This document shows, piece by piece, positions 55,694-64,000 of a DNA stretch of 64,000 nucleotides (positions are counted from its first letter, which is position 1; every line of letters begins with the position of its first letter). A program made the translations under genes and the position numbers. The DNA comes from Magnetococcales bacterium (GTDB taxonomy: Bacteria; Pseudomonadota; Magnetococcia; Magnetococcales; JADFYX01): positions 71,389-135,388 of the forward strand of contig PEAM01000007.1 in NCBI GenBank assembly GCA_002753565.1. The letters are read 5' to 3'. Below the pieces are notes generated by a model. The model was not told the origin of the DNA, made no database searches, and was given only the letters and a program-made list of their open reading frames with translations.

Positions 55694-56486
55694 TTTTTTC
55701 TGGCGGGCACTTCTGGCGGGCATCGGCGTCTCGCTGGCCACCGGCCCCATGGGCTGTTTCATGGTCTGGCGGCGGATGTCCTACTTTGGCGAGACCATGG
55801 CCCATTCTGCCCTGTTGGGGGTGGCGCTGGCCTTTCTGTTTGAGTGGGAGTTGACCGTCGGCGTCATCCTCATCACCACCCTCATCGCGCTGTTATTGGC
55901 TGCCATGCAGCAAAATCGCTTTATCTCCAACGACACCCTGCTGGGAATACTCTCCCACTCCGCCCTCTCTGTCGGACTGGTCACCATCAGCCTGATGGCC
56001 TGGCTGCGTATCGACCTGTTGGCCTATCTGTTTGGAGATATTCTGGCGGTAACACAGGAGGATCTGATCTGGATCTATAGCGGCGCCCTACTCTGCCTGG
56101 CTCTGCTGGCACTGATCTGGAGACCGCTGTTGGCGGTCACCGTCCATGAAGAGTTGGCACGGGCTGAAGGGGTTAACTCCCCCTTGGTTCGACTGGTTTT
56201 CATGCTCTTGCTGGCCTTCATGATTGCCATTGCCATGAAGATTGTCGGTATTTTACTCATCACCTCACTTCTGATCATACCGGCGGCCACAGCCCGCCGC
56301 TATGTCACGACACCGGAACAGATGGCTCTGTTTGCTGCCTTGATCGGCTCTGGTGCCGTTGGTCTAGGGCTGAGCGGTTCGTTGGCTTTTGACACCCCCT
56401 CCGGCCCCTCCATCGTTGTGGCCGCCATGCTGCTTTTTGCAGTCAGTCTGTTGCGACAGCCTAAACAGAGCCGTCGACCCAGCTGA
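55686..56486 (+). CDS. znuB: zinc ABC transporter permease ZnuB
   Basis: About 266 residues from ATG 55686; ATG 55680 or GTG 55674 are alternatives two to four codons upstream. It is a polytopic ABC-3 family permease with about eight TM helices. It has MVWRRMSYFGETMAHSALLG near the N-terminus and the EELARAEGV cytoplasmic coupling loop, followed by AMKIVGILLITSLLIIPAATAR. It completes the zur-znuC-znuB operon, with start and stop codons overlapping znuC by eight bases. It converges with the TolC-SPOR gene. Confidence 0.92.
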   Translation: MDDFFWRALLAGIGVSLATGPMGCFMVWRRMSYFGETMAHSALLGVALAFLFEWELTVGVILITTLIALLLAAMQQNRFISNDTLLGILSHSALSVGLVTISLMAWLRIDLLAYLFGDILAVTQEDLIWIYSGALLCLALLALIWRPLLAVTVHEELARAEGVNSPLVRLVFMLLLAFMIAIAMKIVGILLITSLLIIPAATARRYVTTPEQMALFAALIGSGAVGLGLSGSLAFDTPSGPSIVVAAMLLFAVSLLRQPKQSRRPS

Positions 56487-56510
56487 TGAGAGAGAGCGGC
56501 AACCTCCTGG

Positions 56511-59099
56511 CTATTGATTGCTGGCTACCGGCCCCATCCAGCTTTTGATATCATCGGATGTCTGCTTGGGGCTGCTCCAGGAGACATTGGTGATGAAAGC
56601 TGCTTTATTTTCATGGTCTCGATAGTATTTTTGAGCATTTTTGGCCCGTTTACTATCCTGATAGAGTCCAATCCAGATACGTTTGAACTGGCGCCCTTTG
56701 CTGTCTTCCGCCTCCCAAACCACCGGGGAGTACCCCTTCTTGGAGAGCTTTGCAACCAAGTCATTCGCCGCCTCTTCCTCATAGATAGCCGCAACTTGGA
56801 CCGCAAAACGCCAAGGCTCCAGTGCAGTCAGATCTTTTTGTAGCAGCAGATCTTCAATCTGTCGCCTTTCCGCTGCCCGAATCTGTTTTAACGACGCTTC
56901 ATCCAGAGGGGCCATGGACTCCACCTGGCTCTTGAACGCCACCTCGACAACCTCCGCAGGCTGTTGGCTGGCAATCACATCAGTTGTAGAGGCCCTATCC
57001 TGCTCTGGCTCGTCAGGAGCCGTTTCAACAAGAGGGGCAGAGGAAGAGAGGGGATCTGGCAATACATCGGCCGGAGGGGCCTTCTTTTCTATCTGGGGTG
57101 TTTGATCTGTTGGAATGACCGGCTGCTGTTCAATCACCTTGAACACCAACTTTTGAGCCTTGTCGGCAGACTTGATCGGCTGTTTCTGCTCTGCCAGTTT
57201 CTGGACTGCCAGTCTCTTTAGCTTGAGGTTCTCGGCATCTTTAGACGCCACCTCTTTGATTCTCTGCAGCCGTTTTTCCTTCTGTTTGGCAAGCAGATCT
57301 TGAACACCGGCATCAAACTGTGCCTGTTTTTTGGCCAGATCATCTTGAATGCGCTTTTCAACCTTCTTGGGTGGATCGGATGGCATCGACTGGCTGACGG
57401 TTCTCTCTTCAGGCCATGGCGCCCCCACCGGCTCAGGCAATTTGCCCGGTGTCTGGACAACAAACGGGGAGATAACCACCTTCCCAACGGTTTCAGCATG
57501 GGGCATCTTCTTCTCTTCGGCAGCGAGAGATTGCGGCCCATCCGATGACTTGACATCCGCAAGAATGGCAAGGGTGCGCACCTCGTTGAGCCAATGAGAA
57601 CGGCTGTCTTGGATCATTCTTGTCAATTCCATGACAGGTAAAGTCTGAATGTGATGCTCGGGAAAAGCAGTAAATCCGATGGAGGCCTTCAACCTGCCAA
57701 TGGCATTTTGCAGCCGGGCCGCATCGTCATAGCGACGCACCCGATTAAGAAGTTCATCGGCAGAGCGTCGAATCGTTGTCAGGTGGTCCAGCAGTTTGGG
57801 GCCATCGGTTAAGCTTATCTGCTCTTCTTGTTCCGGAAACCGGTGGCCGTTTTCAAAAGCCTGCTTGGCCGCAGCATACTCCCGATAGGCTATGTTGGTT
57901 TGTCCCAAAATGGTTTGCGCCAGCATCTGGCTCTTCTCCTCCTCACTCAGGGTGCTTTCACGAAACAGATCCCCAATCAGGTGAGCGGCGGCCAACTCCC
58001 ATTTTTTATTATTCAACAGGGTTTTATCTTCTATGCTATCAGAAAAATCCAGATGTATTCCAGCCAAGCTCTTCTCAAAGCTTTCTCTGACCATTGGATG
58101 TTTCAGACTGCTTTTTCCCACCGTTTCACCCTGCAACTCCGGCCTGAGAAGGGTAGCCAACTGTTCCATCTGCTCCAAAGAGAGCGGCAGCTCTGGGTTT
58201 AACCGTTCATCATCTGCGGTATCCAACAGCTTCAAGGGTTGGGAAGGGTCGTGATGAATCAGATGAGCCAACTCGTTCTGGGCCAGCTGTAACTCTGCTC
58301 GTAACTGCTCCAACTGCTGAACAATCTCCAACATACCCAGTTGATAGTTCAACCGTTCGATAGGAAAACCATTCGCCTTCTCTTCCGCCAAACGGGCGGT
58401 ATGGATAGACTCGGTGGCGATATCCAAAATCAACTCAGCCTCTTGAACACCCTCCTGGGCCGTCACCGCCTTCCAGTATCGGGTGCGGGTCTCTTTGATC
58501 AAGGCCTCAATATTTTTTCTCTGCAGATATGCCTCTCTTCCCTCGGTGTTGGCACGATGGTAGGCCTGAAAATAGTTCAACCCATAGTCCATCATCTCCC
58601 AGGTGGAAGCCATCCGAACCGCCGTCAATCGATAGCGCTCTGTTTGCAGACCGCTCTCTACCTCGTCACCGGACTCCAATGAGGGGAGAGACTTATCCTT
58701 ATGACCCTCTGCAAAGGGGTTCAACTGAGAAGCGATGGTTCGATATTCGGACTTTACCTCCATCTGTGCCATCTGTTGCTTCATCTGCTCGGTACGGCGG
58801 GACAGATTAAACTTAATCGCTCTGGCCATCGCCTCTTCCAGTGAGAGAGGCGTTGTCAAAACAGCGATCTCTTGGGGTTGCTTGTCAGAAAATTGTGTCG
58901 TCTGAAGGGTCTGATCACCTTGGGAGAGCGTCGAAGGGTTAACCGCACACCCCCCCAAAGCCAGCGCCGCCACAACCGCCGATGCCATCAACGAAGAGGG
59001 TTTGGATCGAGAGGGAATAACGGAGCTATTTTTACTTTTTTTCTCAGTAAGATGGCAGGATTTTGGTTGGCTGTTTCTCTGTTTAAGGGACATGTCCAA
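56511..59099 (-). CDS. TolC-like outer-membrane lipoprotein with C-terminal SPOR domain
   Basis: 862 residues. A long basic n-region is followed by MASAVVAALALGGC, a lipobox with Cys51. Residues about 75-500 resemble the outer membrane efflux (TolC-like) fold: SLEEAMARAIKFNLSRR, and paired long helices such as ERLNYQLGMLEIVQQLEQLRAELQLAQNELAHL in the first half and KKWELAAAHLIGDLFRE in the second. A Pro-rich and then coiled-coil Lys/Gln/Glu-rich linker covers about 550-720. A SPOR domain covers about 775-850 (FAVQVAAIYEEEAANDLVAKL, then FKRIWIGLYQDSKRA). SPOR binds denuded septal peptidoglycan. No membrane-fusion or pump genes are nearby. TolC plus SPOR in one chain is unusual. Confidence 0.75.
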   Translation of the reverse strand: MDMSLKQRNSQPKSCHLTEKKSKNSSVIPSRSKPSSLMASAVVAALALGGCAVNPSTLSQGDQTLQTTQFSDKQPQEIAVLTTPLSLEEAMARAIKFNLSRRTEQMKQQMAQMEVKSEYRTIASQLNPFAEGHKDKSLPSLESGDEVESGLQTERYRLTAVRMASTWEMMDYGLNYFQAYHRANTEGREAYLQRKNIEALIKETRTRYWKAVTAQEGVQEAELILDIATESIHTARLAEEKANGFPIERLNYQLGMLEIVQQLEQLRAELQLAQNELAHLIHHDPSQPLKLLDTADDERLNPELPLSLEQMEQLATLLRPELQGETVGKSSLKHPMVRESFEKSLAGIHLDFSDSIEDKTLLNNKKWELAAAHLIGDLFRESTLSEEEKSQMLAQTILGQTNIAYREYAAAKQAFENGHRFPEQEEQISLTDGPKLLDHLTTIRRSADELLNRVRRYDDAARLQNAIGRLKASIGFTAFPEHHIQTLPVMELTRMIQDSRSHWLNEVRTLAILADVKSSDGPQSLAAEEKKMPHAETVGKVVISPFVVQTPGKLPEPVGAPWPEERTVSQSMPSDPPKKVEKRIQDDLAKKQAQFDAGVQDLLAKQKEKRLQRIKEVASKDAENLKLKRLAVQKLAEQKQPIKSADKAQKLVFKVIEQQPVIPTDQTPQIEKKAPPADVLPDPLSSSAPLVETAPDEPEQDRASTTDVIASQQPAEVVEVAFKSQVESMAPLDEASLKQIRAAERRQIEDLLLQKDLTALEPWRFAVQVAAIYEEEAANDLVAKLSKKGYSPVVWEAEDSKGRQFKRIWIGLYQDSKRAKNAQKYYRDHENKAAFITNVSWSSPKQTSDDIKSWMGPVASNQ

Positions 59100-59217
59100 G
59101 CACCTTTATTTGCATTAAAAATAGCCCAAGGGGCACACGACGTTTTTTTAAGGAGTTGCATCCGATTTTCAGAAAGATCTCCCCAAGAACGATTAATGCA
59201 GTTATCATGCCATAGAA

Positions 59218-59238
59218 ATGTGCCAGCCTTTGGCACAT
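59218..59238 (-). other. 8-bp stem-loop upstream of the TolC-SPOR gene
   Basis: ATGTGCCA (59218-59225) pairs with TGGCACAT (59231-59238) across a five-base loop. It sits between the stop of the DHH gene's terminator and the TolC-SPOR start, so it could be an operator or a 5' leader structure. Confidence 0.45.
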
Positions 59239-59258
59239 GAGCAGGCGCTCTCCCATAA

Positions 59259-59283
59259 AAAAAAGGTCCCAAGGACCTTTTTT
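59259..59283 (-). terminator. intrinsic terminator after the DHH phosphoesterase gene
   Basis: AAAAAAGGTCC (59259-59269) pairs with GGACCTTTTTT (59273-59283) across a three-base loop, with a T-run in the minus-strand direction. It lies about 40 bases after the stop of the DHH gene. Confidence 0.85.
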
Positions 59284-59319
59284 AAAAGCAGCTATTGATT
59301 AGACAAAACAGAAAAACAA

Positions 59320-60261
59320 TCAGCCATCCCGGTTAATTTGAGCAATCAGCTCGTTACGCACCTTAAAGGCTGTTTCGGTCTCCACCTGACAGGTTCCCGC
59401 TCCCTGGTGTCCCCCGCCACCATATTTCAGGCACAATTTGCCGACATGGGTTTTGGAATCTCGATTAAAGATGGATTTCCCCAAGGCAAACACGGTTTTT
59501 TTACGGTCAATCCCCCACAAAATATGCATGGAGATATTACACTGCGGGTAGAGAGCATAGACCATGAAACGGTTTCCGGGAAAAATCTGCTCCTCCCCTC
59601 GAAGATCCACAACCGCCAAGTTACCATGAATTTTGGTACAGAGCTGAATCTGATTTTTGAACATCTCCTCCTGCTCAAAAAAATAGTCAACCCGCTCTTT
59701 CACATCCGGCAGAGCAAGCACCTCTTCAATGGTGTGTTGCCGACAGTAGTCGATCAAATTCATCATGAGTTGATAGTTGGAGATGGTAAACTCCCGAAAT
59801 CGGCCCAGACCGGTCCGAGGATCCATGAGAAAATTCATCAACATCCACCCCTTGGGGTACAGAACATCCTCATCGTCAAACTGGGCAGAGTCGGCTTTAT
59901 CCACCGCTTGCATCACCTCTTGCCACCTCTCATGGGGAAAACGGCTCTCCCCACCAAAATGTCGATAGACGACCCTGGCCACCGAGGGGGCAGTGGGATC
60001 GTTGATATGTTCGGGGATCTCCTCTCCCTTCAACCGGACGGACTCACTACCATGATGGTCGAAGGAGAGATAGAGCCCTGGGGTGTAGGGCAGATTGGTT
60101 GAAATATCATTCTGGGTAACCGCAATTTTTCCATCCTGCATATCCTTTGGCTGAACAAAAAGGATATCTTCAATCATATCCAACTCTTTCAGAAGCATTG
60201 CACAAACCAAACCGTCAAAATCACTGCGGGTAATCAGACGATATTTTTGTTGTTCCGACAT
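59320..60261 (-). CDS. DHH/DHHA1 family phosphoesterase (exopolyphosphatase-like)
   Basis: 313 residues from ATG 60261; GGGGAG lies about eight bases before it, inside the longer 60276 version. DHH motifs: TRSDFDGLVCAMLL near the start, then the LYLSFDHHGSE catalytic DHH box near 62-72. DHHA1 ends with KYGGGGHQGAGTC. It hydrolyses a phosphodiester or phosphoanhydride such as polyphosphate, oligonucleotides or cyclic dinucleotides; the exact substrate cannot be read. It lies 29 bases downstream of the large PilZ gene, so the three-gene unit PilZ-PilZ-DHH is likely, possibly linking c-di-nucleotide binding and turnover (inference). Confidence 0.82.
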   Translation of the reverse strand: MSEQQKYRLITRSDFDGLVCAMLLKELDMIEDILFVQPKDMQDGKIAVTQNDISTNLPYTPGLYLSFDHHGSESVRLKGEEIPEHINDPTAPSVARVVYRHFGGESRFPHERWQEVMQAVDKADSAQFDDEDVLYPKGWMLMNFLMDPRTGLGRFREFTISNYQLMMNLIDYCRQHTIEEVLALPDVKERVDYFFEQEEMFKNQIQLCTKIHGNLAVVDLRGEEQIFPGNRFMVYALYPQCNISMHILWGIDRKKTVFALGKSIFNRDSKTHVGKLCLKYGGGGHQGAGTCQVETETAFKVRNELIAQINRDG

Positions 60262-60290
60262 CCATGCTCTCCCCATTAATAATAGAACAG

Positions 60291-62147
60291 TTACTCTTTA
60301 AGATTCTCTTTCAAAGCCGCTTTTTCTGCCAATATTTCCCGCTGTCTTCTCGCTATATGGGTAGTAATGAGCAACTTGAACTGCTTGGGCATGGGATCAA
60401 TATGGGTCGCAATCTTCAACTTATTGTCCAATGGCCCCTGAACAAAGACAACCCGTCCAAAACAGTTGACCGGCTGAAACCTCTCTCCTCCCGTGCTGAG
60501 AAAAATTCTCATCTCCAACAGGTCACCCTTTTTAACACCTAATCGACGTGTCCGAAAGGCCAAACCCGTGGCACTCAAATTGACGGTAAAAAGATCTTTA
60601 CCATCTGGCGAGGTGGCTGCTGGAATATCCAATTGGGTTAAATCCACCTCATCGACCAGATCTTTGAAGAGACGAAATTTTTTCGATAGATTGGGATTGA
60701 TCCTCTCCAACTCCTCTATTATTTTAGCCGATTGAGGATGAAGATTGACCAGATTCTCCTTGGCCTTCTCCAGCTTTTTGGCCTCGGTAATGGGGTTGGA
60801 TAGATCACGAATTCGCTGGTTTTCCATTTGAGCCTTCAGTTGCAACATCAACTGAGCCACCCGACGCTCCGCCTGACCCAGCCCTTGACGGGTAGTCAGT
60901 GACTCGACAATACCCAGAAAAAGGGCGGTCATGCCCTGATAATACTCCTCTTCATTTTCCGTCGCCGCCCGAAGAAACAGATGAGAAAGCTCTTCTTGAA
61001 TCCAGATGGCATATTTTCTCGATTTAGACCGTTTTTTACTCAACAGAACAAAATGGGGTTGAAACTGCTTTAGAAGATATTGTTGGTCCTGAATCCGCTT
61101 GCGTAAACCAAACTCCTTGTTGGTCTTAAAAAAGGGCAGACACTCCTTTTCAAAGGTCTCATCATTCACCACACTCCAAACAAAGGGAATTCGATCGTTT
61201 ACCCGATAATCTTTTCGATCATCACTCACCCTCGGGGCTGGCTCGCTCGCCTTCACCTCAGCAGAAACAATCTCCAACCCCTTTTGTATAATCTCATCTA
61301 TCTTGGAGGAGCTACCCAGCGGCTGTTTCGGGGCAACAGGTTGGCGGTTGGCTGGTCTTGGCCGGTTGTCAGATTTTGATGTGGGCATTGCCTTGGGGAT
61401 ATCCTTAACCACGCGTGTTGAAACAGGTCTGGTTATTTTGGGCAGCAGCTGCCCCTTTATCTTTTTTTCTGATGGGGTTGAGGCAGAGCTCTTGACAGGA
61501 ACAGAAGGGGCCGGCTTGAGAGTGGTCATGGTCGCCTTGACCTGGGATGGAGAGGCGACTTGCTTAACGGGTCGCACCGGCCTGCTCCTTCTGGCTTGCT
61601 CAGCCGGACTCTTTCTTTTCTTGATGAGAGCCGGACTGCTCGCTGTCTCAAATTGGCAGATGACCCGCGTTAAATGGGTAGCTGGGTTCTCTTCCACCAC
61701 CTCCAACACCCTGCCGTAACAGTGAACAGGAAATTGGGCCATGGAGGAGGATGAAAACTGCAACTCCAACAGATCATCCTGCTCAATAGCCGGCTTCTCC
61801 ATCCAGATGGTCAGCCCAGTACCATCGGTACTGAAACTGACCGCAGAGTTGAGAGACTCCGTCGGCATGATGGCATCAAGAATTTTGTTCAGTTTTTGGT
61901 TCTGGACCTCCAAAACCGCCATTCTATCCTGAGACCGCCCTCTCGCCACCAATCCAGACCGCCCCATCCGCCCTTCCAGGCCCAACAGCGCATCCATCTC
62001 CCGCTCCAACCCCAGCCGCATGGTCGGCAGGAAGGCCCCCAGGCGGTGACATTTGGCAATGCGAGAAATTTGGATCGGTGTGACAACCCGCCACCACAAG
62101 GAGACAGACTGGCTTTTCTCACCAGAGGATAATTGTTTGTTTGCCAT
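60291..62147 (-). CDS. large PilZ-domain protein with insertion-split PilZ
   Basis: 618 residues. N-terminal about 70-170 is one PilZ-like barrel (LNSAVSFSTDGTGLTIWME, then HCYGRVLEVVEE). A disordered Lys/Pro/Ser-rich linker covers about 175-300. RKDYRVNDRIPFVW (RxxxR motif) is near 322. After about 215 helical residues comes NLSATGLAFRTRRLGVKKGD, with the NxSxxG motif, near 540, and a final barrel strand set. The two c-di-GMP-binding motifs are normally about 30 residues apart; here a long helical insertion separates them. It precedes the DHH gene and follows the smaller PilZ gene. Confidence 0.72.
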   Translation of the reverse strand: MANKQLSSGEKSQSVSLWWRVVTPIQISRIAKCHRLGAFLPTMRLGLEREMDALLGLEGRMGRSGLVARGRSQDRMAVLEVQNQKLNKILDAIMPTESLNSAVSFSTDGTGLTIWMEKPAIEQDDLLELQFSSSSMAQFPVHCYGRVLEVVEENPATHLTRVICQFETASSPALIKKRKSPAEQARRSRPVRPVKQVASPSQVKATMTTLKPAPSVPVKSSASTPSEKKIKGQLLPKITRPVSTRVVKDIPKAMPTSKSDNRPRPANRQPVAPKQPLGSSSKIDEIIQKGLEIVSAEVKASEPAPRVSDDRKDYRVNDRIPFVWSVVNDETFEKECLPFFKTNKEFGLRKRIQDQQYLLKQFQPHFVLLSKKRSKSRKYAIWIQEELSHLFLRAATENEEEYYQGMTALFLGIVESLTTRQGLGQAERRVAQLMLQLKAQMENQRIRDLSNPITEAKKLEKAKENLVNLHPQSAKIIEELERINPNLSKKFRLFKDLVDEVDLTQLDIPAATSPDGKDLFTVNLSATGLAFRTRRLGVKKGDLLEMRIFLSTGGERFQPVNCFGRVVFVQGPLDNKLKIATHIDPMPKQFKLLITTHIARRQREILAEKAALKENLKE

Positions 62148-62174
62148 AGAGCCAGGTCAGTCGAATGTTGATTT

Positions 62175-62771
62175 CTAACGCCGTCTTCGGGAGCGAATTT
62201 CATCCGTTTGCCGTCTGAAGATATGCTGAATCAGTGCTTCTCGATCAACATCAAGAATAGGATCGAATTGGCAGGCCACCTTGGAGAAGCCATCCTCTTG
62301 CGGTGGAAAAACTTTCATAATACGAACATAGCAGAGAATGGTTGCCATTGTTTCCAAAGAGAAGGCAAGACGCAACTCCAGCACCTCCCCCGCTTCCAGA
62401 TCACAATTCTCCTCTTTGAAGGCAATGCCACCCCCACTCAAATTAACCCAGGTAGGGGCCAGAGGCCGATCCTGCTCCCCAGGGTGAAACAGCCTGAGAA
62501 GTAAGTTGAGTTTGATATCCATCCGCCCTAAAATCCGGGCAAGGGTGGGATCAGATCCCTCTAGTTTTTTAAGCTTTTCGGCAACATCCAAAGAAGACAA
62601 AATCTGTTCAACATCATTTTCCCGAGAAGGAAAGGCCCGAAACTTCTCATAGTGGGCCATGATATCAGCCATCTCCCGAGGGTCAACTCGCCGCCAAGCC
62701 AAGGGGAGCGTATCATCTACCCGAGCAAATTCCCGTTGCTGATTGGTAAGAGTGGATTTTTCTTGTGCCAT
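62175..62771 (-). CDS. small PilZ-domain protein with insertion-split PilZ
   Basis: 198 residues. REFARVDDTLPLAWRRV near 13-30 has the RxxxR motif and VNLSGGGIAF near 107-116 the NxSxxG motif, separated by about 80 residues of predicted helix. The remaining strands (EVLELRLAFSLE, VRIMKVFPP, KVACQFD) complete the barrel. The same layout as its 618-residue neighbour shows the pair is related by duplication or shared descent. It lies 96 bases downstream of motB on the same strand, which suggests a link between c-di-GMP and the flagellar motor. Confidence 0.75.
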   Translation of the reverse strand: MAQEKSTLTNQQREFARVDDTLPLAWRRVDPREMADIMAHYEKFRAFPSRENDVEQILSSLDVAEKLKKLEGSDPTLARILGRMDIKLNLLLRLFHPGEQDRPLAPTWVNLSGGGIAFKEENCDLEAGEVLELRLAFSLETMATILCYVRIMKVFPPQEDGFSKVACQFDPILDVDREALIQHIFRRQTDEIRSRRRR

Positions 62772-62867
62772 AATGAATGTCTTCTCTCATGATCAGGCTC
62801 TTTCCCGGTCACACCTCTCCCCCTGTACCCTTCAACACCCCATAAAACAGAGAGCTGTTCCAGGTGA

Positions 62868-63629
62868 CTATTGAGCCTCTTCCTTGGGAGCTTGGATGAA
62901 ATCGGTACTCTCTAGAATCTGATTTTTTTCAATGGGCGGCGTCTCACGAGAGATAAGAATCTCAATCCGTCTATTTTTTGCCCTGCCCTCCTCGGTCTCG
63001 TTAGACTCAACCGGAGAGTACTCCGCCATCCCCCTGGCCTGCAACCTTGCAGGGTCCACACCACCCTCAGTCGCCATGAAGGTGACAATGGACGATGCCA
63101 TCGCCGCAGAGAGAGACCAGTTGTTGGGATAGGGTCCGTTGGGATCAGGAGGCTGGTTGTCAGTGTGGCCAGAGATAAAAACCATATTGGGAACATCAGC
63201 CAATAAAGTGGCAATCTGTTGGAGTTTTGGCTTAATGGCCTCACGAACCGCCAAAGAACGATCAAAAATAAGATCATTGGTCAAGCGGACCATAAAGCCT
63301 TTTTCCAGTTCAATCACCTCCGCCTCACCATTATCGGTCTGGTTGACCAAAATCACATCCAACTGCTCTTTAAGGTGAACCAGCACAATCTGTTGTTGAA
63401 AATCCGTTGCCATCATGGTCTCACCAGTCGGCATCGGATTAACCTGTTGCAGGGTTTGAATACCAAAGGCATCCTTCAAAGAGCCAGAAGCCTCTTCAAA
63501 TTTGACGATATCCAACTGGGCAAACGACAACAACAACACAAAGAAGGTGAGCAGAAGAGCCATCATGTCACCAAAGGTAACCATCCAGCCCGGCGCGCCC
63601 TTTTTACAAGGAGGACATTTTTTAGCCAT
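62868..63629 (-). CDS. motB: flagellar stator protein MotB (PomB-like)
   Basis: 253 residues. A short N-terminus with KKCPPCKKGAP leads to one TM helix, WMVTFGDMMALLLTFFVLLL, with the ion-conducting Asp21. A plug/linker region follows, and a C-terminal OmpA/MotB peptidoglycan-binding domain with FISGHTDNQPP, NWSLSAAMASSIV and RAKNRRIEI. The FFVLLLSFAQ pattern is closer to PomB/LafU types than to E. coli MotB, so the coupling ion (H+ or Na+) is not settled. MotA is encoded 74 bases upstream. Confidence 0.92.
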   Translation of the reverse strand: MAKKCPPCKKGAPGWMVTFGDMMALLLTFFVLLLSFAQLDIVKFEEASGSLKDAFGIQTLQQVNPMPTGETMMATDFQQQIVLVHLKEQLDVILVNQTDNGEAEVIELEKGFMVRLTNDLIFDRSLAVREAIKPKLQQIATLLADVPNMVFISGHTDNQPPDPNGPYPNNWSLSAAMASSIVTFMATEGGVDPARLQARGMAEYSPVESNETEEGRAKNRRIEILISRETPPIEKNQILESTDFIQAPKEEAQ

Positions 63630-63703
63630 TTTTCTCTATCAACCCTCTTCTATGGGAAAAAGGTACCAGGTAATCGGTGCAAAAGAGACTATAAAACAAG
63701 GGA

Positions 63704-64000
63704 CTATTCCATATCTCTCTGAGAAGGAGGCAACGCCGCTTTCAAGGCCTCTTGGAGCATCCGAGGGTTAACACCTTTTTGAATACCAATCATACCGTCA
63801 ATAATAATCTGACGAACCATCTGCTCCTCTTTACTGTATGCCCCCAACTTGACCGCAATCGGAATGGCAATCACGTTGGCAACAATCGAACCGTAAAGAG
63901 TGGTTAACAGAGCCACAGCCATCGCAGGACCAATGGATGAAGGGTCTTCCATACTAGCCAACATCTGCACCAGACCAATCAAGGTTCCAATCATACCAAA
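63704..64000 (-). CDS. motA: flagellar stator protein MotA (PomA-like), N-terminus outside window
   Basis: Only the C-terminal about 98 residues are inside the window; the frame continues past the right edge. GTLIGLVQML and PAMAVALLTTLYGSIVANVIAIPIAVKL are the conserved third and fourth TM helices of MotA/PomA. The tail carries the short cytoplasmic end (RQIIIDGMIGIQKGVNPRML). It forms the 5:2 stator with MotB encoded just downstream. Confidence 0.92.
   Translation of the reverse strand, partial: FGMIGTLIGLVQMLASMEDPSSIGPAMAVALLTTLYGSIVANVIAIPIAVKLGAYSKEEQMVRQIIIDGMIGIQKGVNPRMLQEALKAALPPSQRDME

Overview
The window is about 64 kb of chromosome from a Gram-negative, motile, probably aquatic proteobacterium. 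Evidence includes ZapE, HspQ, a TolC-like lipoprotein with a SPOR domain, a Zur/ZnuABC zinc system, Tat and Sec exported proteins, MotA/MotB stators with PilZ proteins, and many PAS-rich sensor kinases. The mixture of gammaproteobacterial-type genes (HdfR-like LysR, PykA-type pyruvate kinase, UUP1/RimK-like cluster) with alphaproteobacterial-style CheB-CheR fusions would fit a deep-branching group such as the Magnetococcales; that placement is inference. I see no rRNA, tRNA, CRISPR array, transposase or prophage. Coding density is high and many genes overlap by 1-4 bases.

Region by region. 1-9167: a probable glycan or small-molecule modification cluster (TPR/CgeB-like glycosyltransferase, TIGR04325 methyltransferase, two B12-type radical SAM enzymes, a SPASM radical SAM enzyme, a DegT/DnrJ aminotransferase and a WbuC-type cupin). 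9304-13294: a PykA-type pyruvate kinase carrying a C-terminal two-cluster ferredoxin domain, a divergent class D beta-lactamase, a 53-residue membrane protein and a CI-like HTH protein. 13376-21726: two adjacent ATP-grasp 'amidoligase' modules on the minus strand (N-formylglutamate amidohydrolase, QEGLA/MATCAP zincin and GshB-like ATP-grasp; then exported retropepsin-like protease, UUP1 7TM protein and RimK-like ATP-grasp), with a divergent HdfR-like LysR regulator. 21773-37183: a signalling island with two hybrid kinases, a CheB-CheR-PAS protein, a membrane PAS kinase with a single-domain response regulator, a GGDEF/EAL protein and an HTH-receiver protein. Three of these proteins share the same N-terminal coiled-coil/PAS module.

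37577-50633: housekeeping and stress genes (ClpB, OmpR-family regulator, TPR lipoprotein, HspQ, CopD-like protein, GT2 glycosyltransferase, HtpG, an unknown membrane protein, ZapE, TrpB2 and a Tat-exported copper-storage-like four-helix protein). 50713-56486: a TPR/OGT-like glycosyltransferase and the zinc regulon, znuA divergent from zur-znuC-znuB around a Zur-box-like palindrome. 56511-64000: a TolC-like lipoprotein fused to SPOR, a DHH phosphoesterase, two PilZ-like proteins whose motifs are separated by long insertions, and the motA/motB stator genes (motA cut by the window end).

The most unusual items are the pyruvate kinase-ferredoxin fusion with a CxxDxxC cluster motif, the two back-to-back amidoligase modules, the TolC-SPOR lipoprotein, and the pair of insertion-split PilZ proteins next to the flagellar stator.
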